Both the position numbers and the translations under genes were made by a program. From Guillardia theta CCMP2712 (Eukaryota; Cryptophyceae; Pyrenomonadales; Geminigeraceae), in NCBI RefSeq assembly GCF_000315625.1, contig NW_005434605.1, positions 120,580-184,579 of the forward strand: DNA of 64,000 bases, written 5' to 3'. The notes below the pieces were generated by a model. The model saw only the letters and a list, made by a program, of their open reading frames with translations, made no database searches and was not told the DNA's origin. This document shows, piece after piece, positions 17,834-30,691 of this stretch (position 1 is its first letter; each line of letters opens with the position of its first letter).

Positions 17834-20779
17834 TCACCCACCTGAGAACGATGCGACGGTTGCCTGCTCTACAAAAGCTATGCTCGAGTTCAGTATTTCA
17901 GAGTCCTTGAGCTGGGAAGAGAGCGATTGGTAGGCGAAGCCGAGGTTCCTCGGCAGGTCGGAGTTGAAGCTTCGGCCTCTCAGTGCTCGACGAAGGTTCT
18001 CGAAGCGCTCGATGGCTGCGAGGAGGGGACGATGCGTGCTGTCCCTGCTGAGAGTTACAAGGGAGGAGGGGAGGGGAGGGGAGGAGAGGACCCGTGCTGC
18101 TTGCTCGAGGCCTTAAACAGGAAGAAGCCCTCCGACAGCAGAGACGTCCAGACGGACTTGAGGACAGCCTTTTCCCAGCTGTCTTCCAGGAAAGCAACGG
18201 AGACCGTGGCAGACCCTCGTCTCGCCTCCTCATAGTCCAACAGCTCGCCTGCTGCCTTCCTTGCCCGGACTGACCGGAGGGAGAGAAGGAGCCGCATGAG
18301 GGTGTTGGAGCGGATGGAGGGGACCGCAGCGCCAACTCGCAGCAGCTCAGCCAGGAACTTTCCCTTGTACAGAGCCGCCAGGCTTGTCCGATGCACTTCC
18401 TGCCAGGAGCAGCGGCCCTGCTTCTCCTCTCTCTGTCCTCCCTCACCCCCCTCGCAGGGCCAACCGAAGGGAAGGATCCTCTTCATGAGGCCGTAGGGGA
18501 GCGCCTGTACGCAGCCTGCTCCTCCTCTTCAGCCACGACACGCCGGAAAATCTCCAACACCTGGTCGATCTGCGACGCAAAGATCCTTGAGACCTGAAAG
18601 GTCAGGGAAGGCGAAGACTTGCTGACGTGGCGAAGTGGAAAAAGTGAAGCTGAGACATGGAAAAATCAGCGAGTAAACATCACAAAACACTGCAGATCCC
18701 AACCTCAATGCGTCCGCTAATGAGAGTTTTCCGGAAATTCCAGGTGGACAAGCGAAGCGCGACCGGTTTGACTGGCAGAGTTCATCGACGTACCTGCAAC
18801 GAATCCATCTTCATTTCCCAATCAAACATGTAACATCCACAACCAGCTCGCAGACAACATACTCGGCTCGATGATGGACAAGTCTTCGCGCAGTCCCACG
18901 ACAGCCTGCAGGTACCTCGCAACGTACATCTGACTGTCTCCCTGACAAACAACTTCGTGATCACTTGCGGGGCGCAAGTACATGGCCATCACTGATGCTC
19001 ACGTGGACGAAGATGACGGAGAGCAGAGGCGCTGAATTCATGGCGCTTTCAACGTATCGCCTGACGAAGTCCAGGCTCGACCTGTCGACCTGAGGCCAAA
19101 CGGCCCAGCACTTGCAGCAGATGACTGCCAAAGAAAGGACGGTAGACAGGATCAGCAGCATGTGATCGTTAATTTTCGTTGTCCTTGACATGCGGGGACT
19201 GACGATGCTGATGAAAGTGAAAAGGCGATACGTGGTAAAGCTCATGAGGAAGTAACTACTCATTAAGGCCTGAGGGTTGGAAGGGGAAGGAGAGAGAGCA
19301 CAGGGTCAGTCACATGCACAAAATCTTCACTGCGTGATGACCTGGGGCCAAAACCGCCGTAGGATGTACCGTGACGTAGAATCTTGACAATCAGTGTTGG
19401 CAAGATACAGAAAGATTGTGACGTGAGCAAAGAGAGATGAAATGACTACCAGCCCAACGATCTGAAAGGATTGCAAGCCTGCAGTCTTGTACCCTCCCGT
19501 CCACAGGAAAAACGCCCCCCACAGCGTTGCAAAGATCCCAAGATAGCTCGTCGACTCGCTGAGGTCGTGAAGGAAGAGGTGGAGACGGCAAAAATATCCG
19601 CTCGAGGTCCTCTGGAGGTCAAGGTCAAGGACATGCACAAGAAAAGCAGCTAGGTAGACACGGTTATCACATTAGGCACAAGCTGGAATGTGCCGTATTC
19701 TCGTCGAAAAAGATGACGGAAAAACCCTACAGGTGTTGAGACTTCTCGCCCACCCTGGACATCACAGTTTCAGTCAGGACTGTTGCTTGTGTTTGCTGAA
19801 CTTGCTACCCAGGATCTCCATGGGGAATTTGCCGAAGCCCAAGGCAAGTATAGATAAGGCAGCAGTCCAAACAAGAACCCACAAGTTGACAGCAGGAGTC
19901 TTGACGTCCATCCCTCCCCCCAAAACCTTGCAGTGCATCATGATGAGGTGTGATGGAAGGACTGGAACATCGAAAACCTCCGCGAGCAAAACACCCCGAT
20001 GATAGCCGGAAGTGAAAGGAGTACCTACAAACTTGTGAGCTCCTGCCCCCCCTGCCTCTTCTCATGAGCCTGACAGATGTATGCTGGTTACTTGCTCCTA
20101 GACCGCACGCAAACGCCCCGACGAGCAGAAACAAGTTGGAACCTCTCCTGGATGAATCTGCTCCCGCGAGTGTAACCGTTCAACATGAGATAGAGCGTGA
20201 TACCATAGAATCGAACAAGAGAGTACAGGATACATGAACACACAAGGTTGTTCAAGGAGAACACCTGAGTCAGCTTCAACAAACATCCATTCTCTTGTTG
20301 CATGAAACAAGACTTACCTCCGCATGCGTGTACGCATGCCATACATGCTCATTGGTGGAAAACGCCATCGCGCCCACAAAGGCAGGAAGCATCACACGCA
20401 GAGCAAACTGCCCCGGTGCTTGTTTCGAGTTTGATTGGGAGAGTTCATGCTGGTAGGCCATCTTCAGCCAGCACGCGAGGGTCATGTACATTATCCCTCC
20501 TGTCAAGGACCCAAGACCCGCCGACAGCAGGTTTACTCTGTACGCCACATCCCAGCCCGTCGGCTCGAGCAGCTGAATGGTGGCTGCCGCCGCTAAAGTG
20601 TACAAGGGATAACCAGGAGGATGCGGCACCGCGAGGTGGAAGGCTGCGGTGACAAGCTCGCCAGCGTCTCCTCCTGCAACGGTGGGATAGACCGTCCGGG
20701 TGAAGACGAAGAGAAGAAGCAGGGAGGCGAGCAAGGGCATGACGAGGCCCTCGCTATCATACTTGAGCCTACCAGCCAT
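17834..20779 (-). CDS. TMEM260: TMEM260-like protein O-mannosyltransferase (DUF2723)
   Basis: Multi-exon ER membrane protein. The first exon (20318-20779) carries the family hallmark VAGGDAGELVTAAFHLAVPHP followed by PGYPLYTL. The next exons, 20204-20264, 20075-20157 and one ending at 20024, read HAEVFSLNNLVCSCILYS, ACGLGASNQHTS and VLLSLPAIIG. Further hydrophobic exons lie near 19800-19990, 19390-19640 and 18970-19260. A C-terminal lumenal part contains CQGDSQMYVARYLQAVVGL and LPYGLMKRILPFGWP. The last exon ends at a stop near 17834. Mammalian TMEM260 mannosylates IPT domains of plasma-membrane receptors in the ER; the substrate here is unknown. I could not fix every splice between 18500 and 20000. 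Confidence 0.8.
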
Positions 20780-21089
20780 CCCTGCTGAAGGATGCCCGGC
20801 CTACTCGCCCTCACTCCCTCCTAACTTTGAACTTCCATGGGAGCATTTTATCTTTGAAAGCACTTGTCATTTTGTTTTTCGCTGCACCCGCTCTTTCAAA
20901 ACCTGACGGTTTCAGTGAAAATGGCACCCGGACCACCGAGTGGCCGGGCCGGGCCCCGGTTGATACCCGGAGTCTCGGAGTGCCACTGTACGGCCCGGGC
21001 CGAGTTGGGACCGTGACAGAGGATGCAACCGTGCCAGCGCAGAGGAAAATAACGGTTGTGTAACCGTGGGTTCGAAAATTTGAGGGGAG
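20780..21089. promoter_or_regulatory. Divergent promoter with GC-rich palindromic island
   Basis: 310 bp between the divergent TMEM260-like and RING genes. Positions about 20930-21010 are dense in GGCCGGGCCGGGCCCC and GGCCCGGGCC palindromes. Similar islands occur near 30800-30860, 41760-41970, 55435-55485 and 63190-63345, always outside genes. A shared promoter is the simplest reading. Confidence 0.55.
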
Positions 21090-22645
21090 ATGGCGACGTG
21101 CGCAATCTGCCTGGAAGCGGAGGGGGAGGGGGAAGAAGTGAGGGAGGGAGAGGAGAGGAGAGGTGAGGACGAGAAGGAGTATGCTTCCATCAACTGCTGC
21201 TCTCACAGATTCTGCTACGACTGCATTGTGGGCTGGGCACGTAGGAGGAAAACCTGTCCAGTTTGTCGAGCCAGCTTTTCCTCCATCACTGTTACGAGCA
21301 AGCATACTCAAGAGACCCGGACGCTTTCCGTCTTCGATGCTCTCATGGAGAAATATGGTGGATTGCACAGTGACGACGATGAAGATGATGAGGAAGAGAT
21401 GTTCGATGGGTATGATGATGATTCAGAGGCCAGCCTATTTTCCCCTTGCCTTTCGGCTTCTTCCACCATATGTATCCCATGCTCGGCTACGATACAGACG
21501 ACAGCTTCGTGGTCACAGATGAAGACCTCGACGACGAGTTGGAAGAAGACAGTGAGTATGAAGATGAAGACTCGGAAGCCGAAATCGGTGGGTTCGTCCC
21601 GCCACCGCAACAGTTGGAGGTGTTGTCGGCGATAATGGAGCAACAACGAAGGAGACGAGCGATGCAAGACCTTGAGCAAAGGATCCAGAGCATTCGGGAG
21701 CGAACAATGGCCTCGACTGGCAACGTTCAACAGAACAACTCGAATGCTTCGCAACCCAATGGGTGGGGCTCGAGGTCGAACCCTATCTGCATCGACGAAC
21801 CGAGTCAAGAAGGAGCCTCTGCTGCAAATCTGTGAGTTACCTTTGTTTATTTTCCTTACCATCTATATGACTCCCATCTTAGGCAAAAAGAGGGCAGGGC
21901 TGGGGCTGACCATCGTGGTAACTCGACTTCCCGAACGCAAAACCAAGTTACCGCCGGAGCTGAATCCCAGAGGAAGCGCAAAGCTCAAGCCTCAGAGGAG
22001 ATGACGAGCACCTCTTCATCATCGCTGTTGAACAACAAGCGTATGAAACAGACTCCTTTGGATTCAGAGGCGCAAACGAACACTTCGAACACATCTGAGC
22101 AACGGAGCAAGTTTTTCTCCTCGAGGAACACAAACCGGGGCTCCAAATCATCTCAAATTGTTGCGGATGAGCCTGTACATGAAGATTACTTCGCTATGTG
22201 ATATGCCGTTTCTGCGCCGATCCTGATACGTTGACGCGTGTTTCTTAGGGATGAAGAAGATGACGAAGAACAATGCAATTGCATCAATTGCACGATTACG
22301 AGGAAGCCAGAAACCGGTTTGTCTGGCAACAGGATTTTTGAGAATCAGTCAAACGCCTCTAACAGCAATCAGCAACCTACAACTCAGAGGAAGCGCAAGG
22401 CTCCGAGTACTGAATCCACCACCACAAGGAGGGTGACAAGACGGCAAGGCAACACAACAGCAAAGAATGACAAAAACCCAACCAACGGTTCCATGCTCTC
22501 AACTGGTAATGTGTCCAAAGGGGAACCTGTCAAAGTTGAAGATTCAAGTCATTGCAATCTGGGCGATAGAGGCGATGAAGCTACATCCTCAAGCACATCT
22601 CGCAAGGTACCGAGTTACGTTTCAAGACGGACCAACCCCATTTAG
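21090..22645 (+). CDS. RING-finger protein, probable E3 ubiquitin ligase
   Basis: Four exons close in frame: 21090-21357, 21429-21831, 21883-22197, 22249-22645, giving 460 residues. A RING-HC finger sits at the very N-terminus: CAIC at residues 4-7, then CSHRFCYDC and CPVC. A glutamate/arginine-rich loop between the first pairs is encoded by a purine-only stretch. The rest is low-complexity: acidic (DDELEEDSEYEDED), a basic helix (EQQRRRRAMQDLEQRIQSI), then Ser/Asn/Gln-rich with SQRKRKA and TQRKRKA repeats that could act as nuclear localisation signals, and a late CNCINC pair. The overall shape suggests a nuclear E3 ligase. No substrate can be inferred. It is convergent with the 14-3-3 gene, whose stop is 126 bp away. 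Confidence 0.82.
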
Positions 22646-22771
22646 ACCCACAGTTTACAAGATCAATAGCGAATTTAAATGCTTCAGCACATCTATCATT
22701 CCCTGTTGGCAAAGTATGCAAGACACAAATGAAAGTACTGTAGGTCTTGTTCTGAGATCTACAAATAAAAA

Positions 22772-24187
22772 TTATTGTTGAGCTGGAGGTTGAGCAACAT
22801 CCGAGGTCCATAATCTGCCAGATTGTCAGGGGTAAGCCTGGTGGAGAAGCATCCTTACGTGAGATTGTCTCGGAGTAGTTGCATGATAAGTGTCGCATCC
22901 TTGTAGGATTCCTCACTCAATGAATCCAGATCCGTTATGGCGTCATCAAAAGCCTGGAATGCATTGAACACAACACAGCGCAAAGAAACGGAGGACAGCA
23001 TACTTGTTTCGCAAGCGCACATGCTTGCTCTGGCAGGCCAAGAATTTCGTAATAGAAAACAGAGAAGTTGAGAGCCAATCCCAACCTAAACAAGAAAGTT
23101 AATTGCACCGGAGGAACAGACGAAACCCCCAAACCGGATGGGATGTGTAGTGGCAAGATGCTCTACAGCGATGTCTTGAGCGGCGCTGTAAGCTTTTAGA
23201 GCAGCATCCGATGCTGCCTTCCTCATGTCCGCAGAAGCCACTTCTGCAAGATACCTAGTTCGAAAGGACTTAAGCGAGGTGAGAAGGATGCACATGCATG
23301 AATACCTCCAGTAGTCACCATGCATCTTGAGATAAAAGACCTTGACAACCAGTTGTCAGCATTGCAAGCAGACTATGTAATAGGGCAAGTAGAGAAGTTG
23401 AGAAGCATACTTTGGGTTCGTCCTCCTTGGCAGACGGAATGAGAAATTTGTCGAGAAGGGAAATGATATCACGACAAACATCGGACAGCTCTCCCTCAAC
23501 TTTTGCGAGGTACTCGCGGATCAGCGCTAATTTCTCCTCATCTGTATAACAGCCCCATGAGACGGATACATTCCGGAACCAAGAGCAATCAAGAACACAA
23601 CAGCACAAACACACAGGGACAAGCTCTCACCTGTTTCTTTTTGCTCGATGGATGAAATGATTTTCCAACTGTTCAACAAGGTTAATCTTTGAAGGACTTG
23701 GAGGGGAGCAAGAAAGTTGCTGCACTCAGATTTGTGGGCATCACCTTGCACGACGAGTTCCGACGACATTCTTGTACGCCACAGAGAGTAGGCTTCGTTC
23801 CTCAACGGTCAGGTCTACCCCCATCTTGGCAATGGATCTTGTGGCCTTCACCATCTCATCATATCGTTCTGCCTGTTCTGCAATCTTTGCCATGTAAACC
23901 TTCGAATCACTGAAATGAAATCAATGAGCTCGAAAAGTGAAACTGAGACAAAGCGATTTTCACCGGCTCAAATTCTCATATTGCTGGTCGGCCGCAGGAT
24001 CTTCACCATCGACGCCACCTCTGAGCCTCAAAGCAAAAACTTTCGCTGCTAGCGATGTAGACCGGGAGGGCCTGCTTTGAAGAAGCTTGGTTGGGAATGG
24101 AGAGGAAAGCGATGACGAGGAAGCCACGGTCAAAATCTCCAATGCGACCATCAGCAAAATGATCGTGGTCCCACTTCTCAGAAGCAT
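22772..24187 (-). CDS. 14-3-3 protein with N-terminal signal-type leader
   Basis: Nine exons close in frame (23964-24187, 23745-23909, 23631-23668, 23411-23541, 23306-23340, 23135-23254, 23004-23085, 22859-22953, 22772-22814), giving 310 residues. The 14-3-3 core is unmistakable: [65 protein letters not shown] and the ending LWTSD. The phosphopeptide-binding residues appear intact. What is odd is the first 60 residues: a hydrophobic segment ([15 protein letters not shown]), a Ser/Arg-rich stretch and then FALRLRGG, which precede the 14-3-3 fold. Cytosolic 14-3-3 proteins lack such leaders. This one may enter the ER or a plastid compartment, or the true start may be a downstream exon. Confidence 0.92.
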
Positions 24188-26348
24188 GATGGAAAGTGTC
24201 CGATAAAATATGAGATCACACAGACGATCAGAGAGATTTTCTCCCTCTCAGTGTCAGATTGTTTAGGTAGATAGGGGAAGGGCGAACTACAGGCACCCAC
24301 TCCGCCTTCTTTCTCCTCGGAACAAGAGTGCAATACAAGAAAGCTCCTGGACAAGAGAGACGGTCCGAGAAGAGATATTCTCTTTTCTCCTTGGAACTGC
24401 GATTCTTTTGATGGTTCTTGACCTCTTCTCCTCCTTCTTTTTCTAACTTCTCTTCCTTGTCTTACGCTTTCATCTGCATTCCGCGCCGCTGCTGCTTGAC
24501 CACCCACCCCCTATTTGTCTCCGTCATACACCCTCACCCTGTCCAAACCAAAAGACTACCCTACCCGACAGGTATGTTGGTCCCACCACACCCCAACTTT
24601 GCATACCCACCCCCTCGAACAAATCTCTTCAAGGTCTTGTCCTACCAGAGTTTCACACCCCCTACCTACCTTTTAAGGTATACCCCTTTCTAAATCCTCC
24701 ATACCCCACCCCTACCGGATCTACTCGAATTCACTACCCTTCCCATTTGGCAAATATTGGCACCCCCCCGGTCTGTCTTTGACCCCACTTTGACCAAAGA
24801 CTACCCCTCCAGATGTCATCAAACACTTATGATTTCGATACACCCCTCAATTACCCCACCCTATCATCGAACACATCTGGTGTACCCCCACCCCCTGGAT
24901 TGCGACCTCCTTCCGAAAAATGAAGAAGATAAAAATGATTCGAGCGGAATCATCGAGAAGAAAACGAGAGGAAATGCTGAGGAAAAGAGATGAACAGGTC
25001 AACGTGAGAAAGGGTCAGGGAGAGGAAGATCGAGAGCTAGAGTTTCAAGAGGGGGAGACAGGAAGCTATGAGTGAAATTGACAGAAAAGTTTTTTTCAGG
25101 CAGGCTGCAGGATGTTGGTAATGGCAACAGTCGAAAGGGGGTTGAAGGAGAGAAAGACAGAAAACGAAATCGAATAAATGAAAATGAGAGGGTGAGATGC
25201 GAACATGACAAGAGAACATACAGGAATTCTGCAGGACAGGATACGACAGGTACGAAGAGAGGAATCCGGCAATAATAATCGAGAAAAGAAATAGTGAGGA
25301 GGACAGCAAGGGAACATGAAGAGAGTGAAGGCATGATTCTCATCGATATAGCAGAAGCGAGTCAGTTACTTGTGAGGAGGAATGATCTAGAACCGTTAAA
25401 ATCGATCAAACATCTGTACAGCGAACAACCGTCGCAATACATTCTGGTGCTGCCTTTCCCCATACGACGAACCTGCTGCTCAGCATCACACAATGACATT
25501 TTGCTCCATGCATGGAAACAACGGTCACTGATAGAAACAACTGGCCAGTGACTGTTGTCAACACCTTGCCTGAGCATCTCGTCACTTTATTTGTTTTGCT
25601 TGCTTGTGCTGCTGAATCAGAGTGAAGGCAGACAACGTGTGCTGAAGTTGAGAGCTTACTCTCGCATACGTCTCCCTGAATGTTCATTTACCTCTTACAA
25701 TGACCCTTTCATTGTGTTCCAGAACATCTAGTTGAACAATGTTGTATTCGAGCGAGCTACTTGAACATCGCATTTACTCAAAATTAAGTTTTGAACCATG
25801 TTGTATTCTAGAAGATCTACTTGAACCATGTTGCATGATAGCAGATCTAGTTGACTACTCTCCAATAAAAGCTGCTCGCTCACGTCGCTCGGCCGGGCCG
25901 AATTCCGATGATTCTTAAAATAGTTCGTACTCACCGTTGAACACCCAGGCGGGTGCCGCATCTTGTGCCAGGCCTCCGAGGCTCGGCGCCATCGCCTGTC
26001 ACATACCTGCTTGGGGCCCTTGATGCCCCATAGCCCTGCCCACAGCAAGCAGGCGCGCATAGCCCTGGCAGCGCATCTGCAGCGCAATGATAGCCAGCAG
26101 CTACTGCGGCCAGCAGTGCGGCCCGGCCCAGAGTGCCTGCCAGAGTGCGCTGCAGAGCTGGCTGCAGAGTGCGGTCAGGCTGCCAGCCGGGGTTGGCCCG
26201 CCGACAAGTTCCGACTTGAGTGGGCGGCCAGTCATGTCAAATTGAACGGCGATGGAGCTGGACCGAGGGGCTGGTAGGGGGAGGGAGGAGAGAGGAAGGA
26301 AGCAGCAGGATCGAGCAGAGGATTGGGTTAGGACGTGCTGAACCCTTG
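24188..26348. other. Long intergenic region without recognised gene
   Basis: About 2.2 kb. Positions 24480-24910 are a C-rich, G-poor tract (repeated ACCCC, TACCC and CACCCC words), the complement of the GGGGTAGGG tracts elsewhere. Positions 24950-25330 are purine-rich. Positions 25730-25855 carry a degenerate 30-bp repeat. Positions 25870-26260 are GC-rich with GCCCGGCC and CAGAGTGC words. No ORF with coding character was found. Confidence 0.6.
25730..25855. repeat. Degenerate tandem repeat, about 30-bp unit, four copies
   Basis: Units share TTGAACCATGTTG followed by ATTCTAGAAGATCTAC or a variant. Copies start near 25731, 25761, 25790 and 25821. The second is the most diverged. Confidence 0.65.
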
Positions 26349-29300
26349 ATGTTGCAACGGAGCAAGTCATTGAACGTGAATCCAACCAGCTTGCTGCATG
26401 TCGAGAAGGACCAGATTCTCGAGTTCAAGGTCTGTGAAGTATGTTGATGACTGCGGGTGACGGTCGGAGGCAGGCGCTGTTGAGGACATGCCTCTGCGAG
26501 CTCGAGGCCGACCTGAAGAGGCTCGTCGAAGCAGGCACAAGTGACAAGGGTTTCTTGGGACTGACTCTCACAGGAACCAAAGTCACTACAGTAATCTCCG
26601 GATCCCCGGCCGCTCAACCTGTGACGGGAAGTCCTCTCCGACCAGGAGACGACCTCTTGAGAGTCAATGGCGTCTCTTTCAAGGCCGAGAGGAGCTCAGC
26701 GATGATCTCCAAGGCCGTCAGGAATTCTTTAGACGACAACCATGGCACGCTGCGCATAGAGTGCAGAAGAAAAAGTTCCCTCACCGTGGATACCGTCGTC
26801 TGCTGCCTAGCTGCTTCTAGCTCCCCGCTCTCTTCTGCCTGCCATGCGCTCACTGCCGCTGTGTTGGAGACGATGAACCCCTCAAATGCGAACAGAGCCC
26901 CTGCTCCAGCAGTCGCCGAGCAGATCCAGCAGCTGGCCAAGCACCTCCTGTCCTTGTCGACATCTCATGAGGAGGAGATCCGCCGGACCATCGACAAGTC
27001 GACTTCTTGCCTGGCTCACCTCCTCGAGCTGGTGGAGGACTTCGAGCTCAAGGCATGCAAACCAGCGCTGGTGAGCCATCATCGTGTGTTGTTCGTTTGC
27101 TCCACAGTGCTTCCTTGACACCAGACCTTGCAGAAGTGTAACGGCAAAGATGAGGATCATGACGGCCCAGCGTCGGAGGAGGTACTGAGCTTGCTCAAGT
27201 GCGTGTGAGTTGTTGCTGATCGAGATGGGAAGCAGGAGAATGCGGGGGAGAGCGCAAAGGCGATGCGAGAGAGTCAAGCGCTTGTCAAGGAGCTGCAGGA
27301 GAGGCTGAAAGTCTCGGAGATGAAGCTCAAGGAGATGAAGCAGTCGAACGAAAGCAAGTTGAAGAAGGAACAGCTGAGGCTTGAGCAGCTCAAGATGGAG
27401 TTGCAAAGGGAGTTTGATGAGAAGCTAATGAACAGACTCCGTGAGGACGAGGAAGCGTTAGAGCGATGCAAGCAGGAGTACATGTGCAAGGTCCGCGATG
27501 ATCTTTCAGAGCTGAGTCGTCGGAACAAGTCCGGTCTGCAGGAATTGAATCAGAAGGCACAGGAGCTTGAGGGTTGCATCAGGAATTTCAGCATCGACGT
27601 ACAATCCTCTGTACGTTCAGCGAATCAAGAACTGGACATTGTGCGTTGTCAAGTGCGAGAGAGTATGAAGACAAAGTCTTGGTATCTAAAGCAATGGACC
27701 TCAAGTTTGAAGACAAGTAAACATATTTCTTCAATGCTATTGAGGTCTCGACACAAGGTTTGTTTGGCTTCCTTCCTCAAATGGAGAGGTGCGTGTACAT
27801 ACATCAAGACCGTGCTTGACATGGCAAATTTCGTGGGTAGCAACATGATTGGGCTATCAAGAATGCAGCAAGATATTCTTGTCTACCTCTTCTGTGATTT
27901 GAATCGTGCCCAATCTTTGAAAAGGAGAACTTTCAGCGTTGAGGAGATTCTCAGGCGATGGAAAGATTTGATAAGAAGGACAAGTTATGTTGACAAGCTG
28001 GACGTCATCTTTCGTAGGAACATCTCCCGCCGCATTCTTGACATGTGGACTAGAGGACGGATGCTGAGATCAGACCACAGGCTTCGCGTCAAGATATCAA
28101 AGAAGTTGTGTCGTACCGGTCACCTGCGGATCAGCAACATGCTCTTCGCTGCTTGGTCTCGATTTGTCAAGATGGCCTCTTTCTTTTTTCACAAGACATC
28201 TCAAAGGATCTGCCAGAAGTTTTTCAAGTCCTGGAGCTCTCTGACAAGGATGAAAGTCAAATTGTTTTCCAACACAAACGTCAAGATGTTGAAGAGATGC
28301 TTCATGTCAAGTTACAGCTTCTTCCAGAGGTGGAAGTTGATTTTCTCGCTGAAAGGAAAGAAGAGCTTGTCGTTGAAGTTGAAAGAGAAAACGAGCTTGA
28401 AGAAACTACAAAGTATGATGTTGCAGTGGGCAAAGAGGGTAAGGACAATGACAGCTTGCAAAGCTCTTGCAAATTCAAGAGAGATGAGATTCACAAGTTT
28501 GTGCCTGCGGAGCTGGTCGAAAACCAGCAACACGGAGAGTAGGAGGAAGTTGAGTTGGATGCGATCACAAGCAAGACTGAGTGATCAGGTTTGCAAGAAG
28601 GTCATCTTTGCCTGGAAGGTCGACATGTTTGTGAGGAAGAAAGATGAAAAGCACATCATATTCTTGCTCTCTCGCAGACAATGTTGGTTGTTGAAACAAA
28701 CTCTGCGCAGATGGGCGAGATACTGTGAGATGATGACTGAAGTGTACAGCAAGATCACGGTGAAGTCAGAGATGGGCATTTCTTTCTCTCTGTCTTGTTT
28801 CCTCTCCTGGAGATTCTTCACCCTCCAACAGCGCAGCGTTTCATTCAAACTCCGGCAGATAGACAGGGTCAAATCGTTGAAGGCATTTCACACTGTTTTT
28901 GACCGATGGAGGATTTGTTGTTTCTCATCGAGAATGGCCTTGAGGCACATGAAGGCATTCTTTACACTCTGGAAAATTTTCTTCAGGTCACGAGCAAGAA
29001 CGAACGATTTCCTTGCTTTCATCTCCTCGCAGAGCAGGCAGAATTTCCTGCACAATGTGCTCATTTGTTGGAGATGGTTTGCAGATCATGGAAACAAGGG
29101 CGAAGACGTGTGTTGTGCGATGATGAGACGACAGTCGAAGCTATCAATCATGCAGTCATTCAGCAGATGGAAGAAGGCGGCTCTTGTGGTATCATACCAT
29201 CTGTCTGAGATGAACATCAACAAAACGAACCACCAGACAATCAAGAAATGTTTCTCCCTCTGGTCGGAAGAGATCGCCAGAAAGAAGCACAACCTTCGTA

Positions 29301-30691
29301 TCTTTCAACACCAGAGGCAGAGGCAGGCAAGCTCGAAGTCCTTCTGGCGATGGCTCTCGTGCTATCGGGACTTGTCCTACCGCACAGAAAGGTCCGAGCT
29401 CTTCTCTGCTTCCCTCCTCAATCGCCGACGGCTGAGCTCTTACTTGACTTGGAGGGAGCGGACCAGGCGGAAGATCTCGCTGCGTCGGCTGATGCTTGTC
29501 CTGCAATCGAGACTGTCCCGTCGGAGGAAGGAAGAAGCGTTAGAGGCGTTCTTGGAAAGTTCCCGTCGACTTACAAACCTTCTTGACAACATCCAGCGCC
29601 TCCTGGAGAAAGCTCTGCGTCATTGGAGGTCCAAGGCAAGGTTTGCCTTCAGGCTGGAATTCTCCTCTTTGCATTCAAACTTACAGCAAGAAGGTTTCAA
29701 GTTGGTACGAAGATCGCGGCGGTACGTCACTCTGGAAGACGATTCAGTCGCTATCGTCGTTCCTTTGTCGGTTCGTCCCAAACTCTTGGGGGGAGGTGAC
29801 GAGGAGACTATCTTTCTCTTCCTCTGCTTCCATCACTGGAGCACGGCGATATCCAGGGACGACCTCCTTCCTTCCACAAGAGCCCTCGTCACCTCCCGGT
29901 CTCGTCGCTGCTCGCGCCTCTCCTTCCTGACATGGCGTTATACTGTTTCTCGTCGACGAAGACAGGAGGGCGGGACGAGCATATGGAGGAGGAGAGTGCT
30001 GGTAGCGGCGCTCGTGCGGTGGAAGACCTTTGCTCGCGCCAGGCATCACGACAGGAGGATCCTAAGGAACCTTGAGCGTCGGCGAGAACTCTTCCTCCTC
30101 TCCTCCTTCCTGGACGATTGGAGCACAGCTCTTGCGCTGAGGGAGAAGGGAGACTCTGCAAGGAGGAGGAGGCAGAGTCTTGCTGATCGCGTGCTGGCCC
30201 TGTACGAGCAGGAGGATCAGGTGTGGATGGAGCGACTCTTTGAGCGATGGCGATTTCAATGGCTGCGGGCGAAGACGACGTCGGCGCCGCCCCCTCTTCC
30301 CTCCCCACCACCTTGCATCCATCCCACCTCAAAGGATCAGCAGTGGCAGTGCTTGCTCGAGCTCTTCGTCCCCTTCACACATGTTCGCTCCTACCGCAAG
30401 ATCTCTTTCAACCTCTGGAGGCACGCGCGACCTATGCCGGCGGCCTGTGTATGGACCCGACTCCTCCTTTTCCTCCTCTACAAGCACAGGGATCACCGTA
30501 CCTCCTCGGTGCTTGCAGCATGGCAGGAGGAGTCGGAGAAGAAGGTCAGGAGGTTGAAGGGGGAGGAGCTCCTCCGGCAGCGCTTGCAGGAGAGAAGGAT
30601 GGTCCTGATCCTAGTGACTTGGCGTTTCTGCGTCTACAGAGAGAGAGGAGGAGCGAGCGGAAGAGGAGCGAGCGGGAGGTTGTCGTTGTAA
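26349..30691 (+). CDS. PDZ, coiled-coil and Sfi1-like repeat protein
   Basis: Exons 26349-26429, 26474-27070, 27134-27181 and 27236-30691 join in phase 0 and give about 1393 residues. Residues 53-125 form a PDZ-like domain (GFLGLTL, then LRPGDDLLRVNGVSF). Residues about 245-370 are a charged coiled coil. From about 380 to the end there are some twenty repeats of the pattern L/F-x-x-x-F-x-x-W with basic spacers (RRWKDLI, FAAWSRFV, FKSWSSL, FQRWKLIF, LRRWARYC, FLSWRFF). This is typical of Sfi1 centrin-binding helices. Sfi1 proteins with centrin build contractile or scaffold fibres at centrosomes and basal bodies. The PDZ suggests docking to another protein. The last exon is 3.4 kb without an intron, unlike its neighbours. 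Confidence 0.75.
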
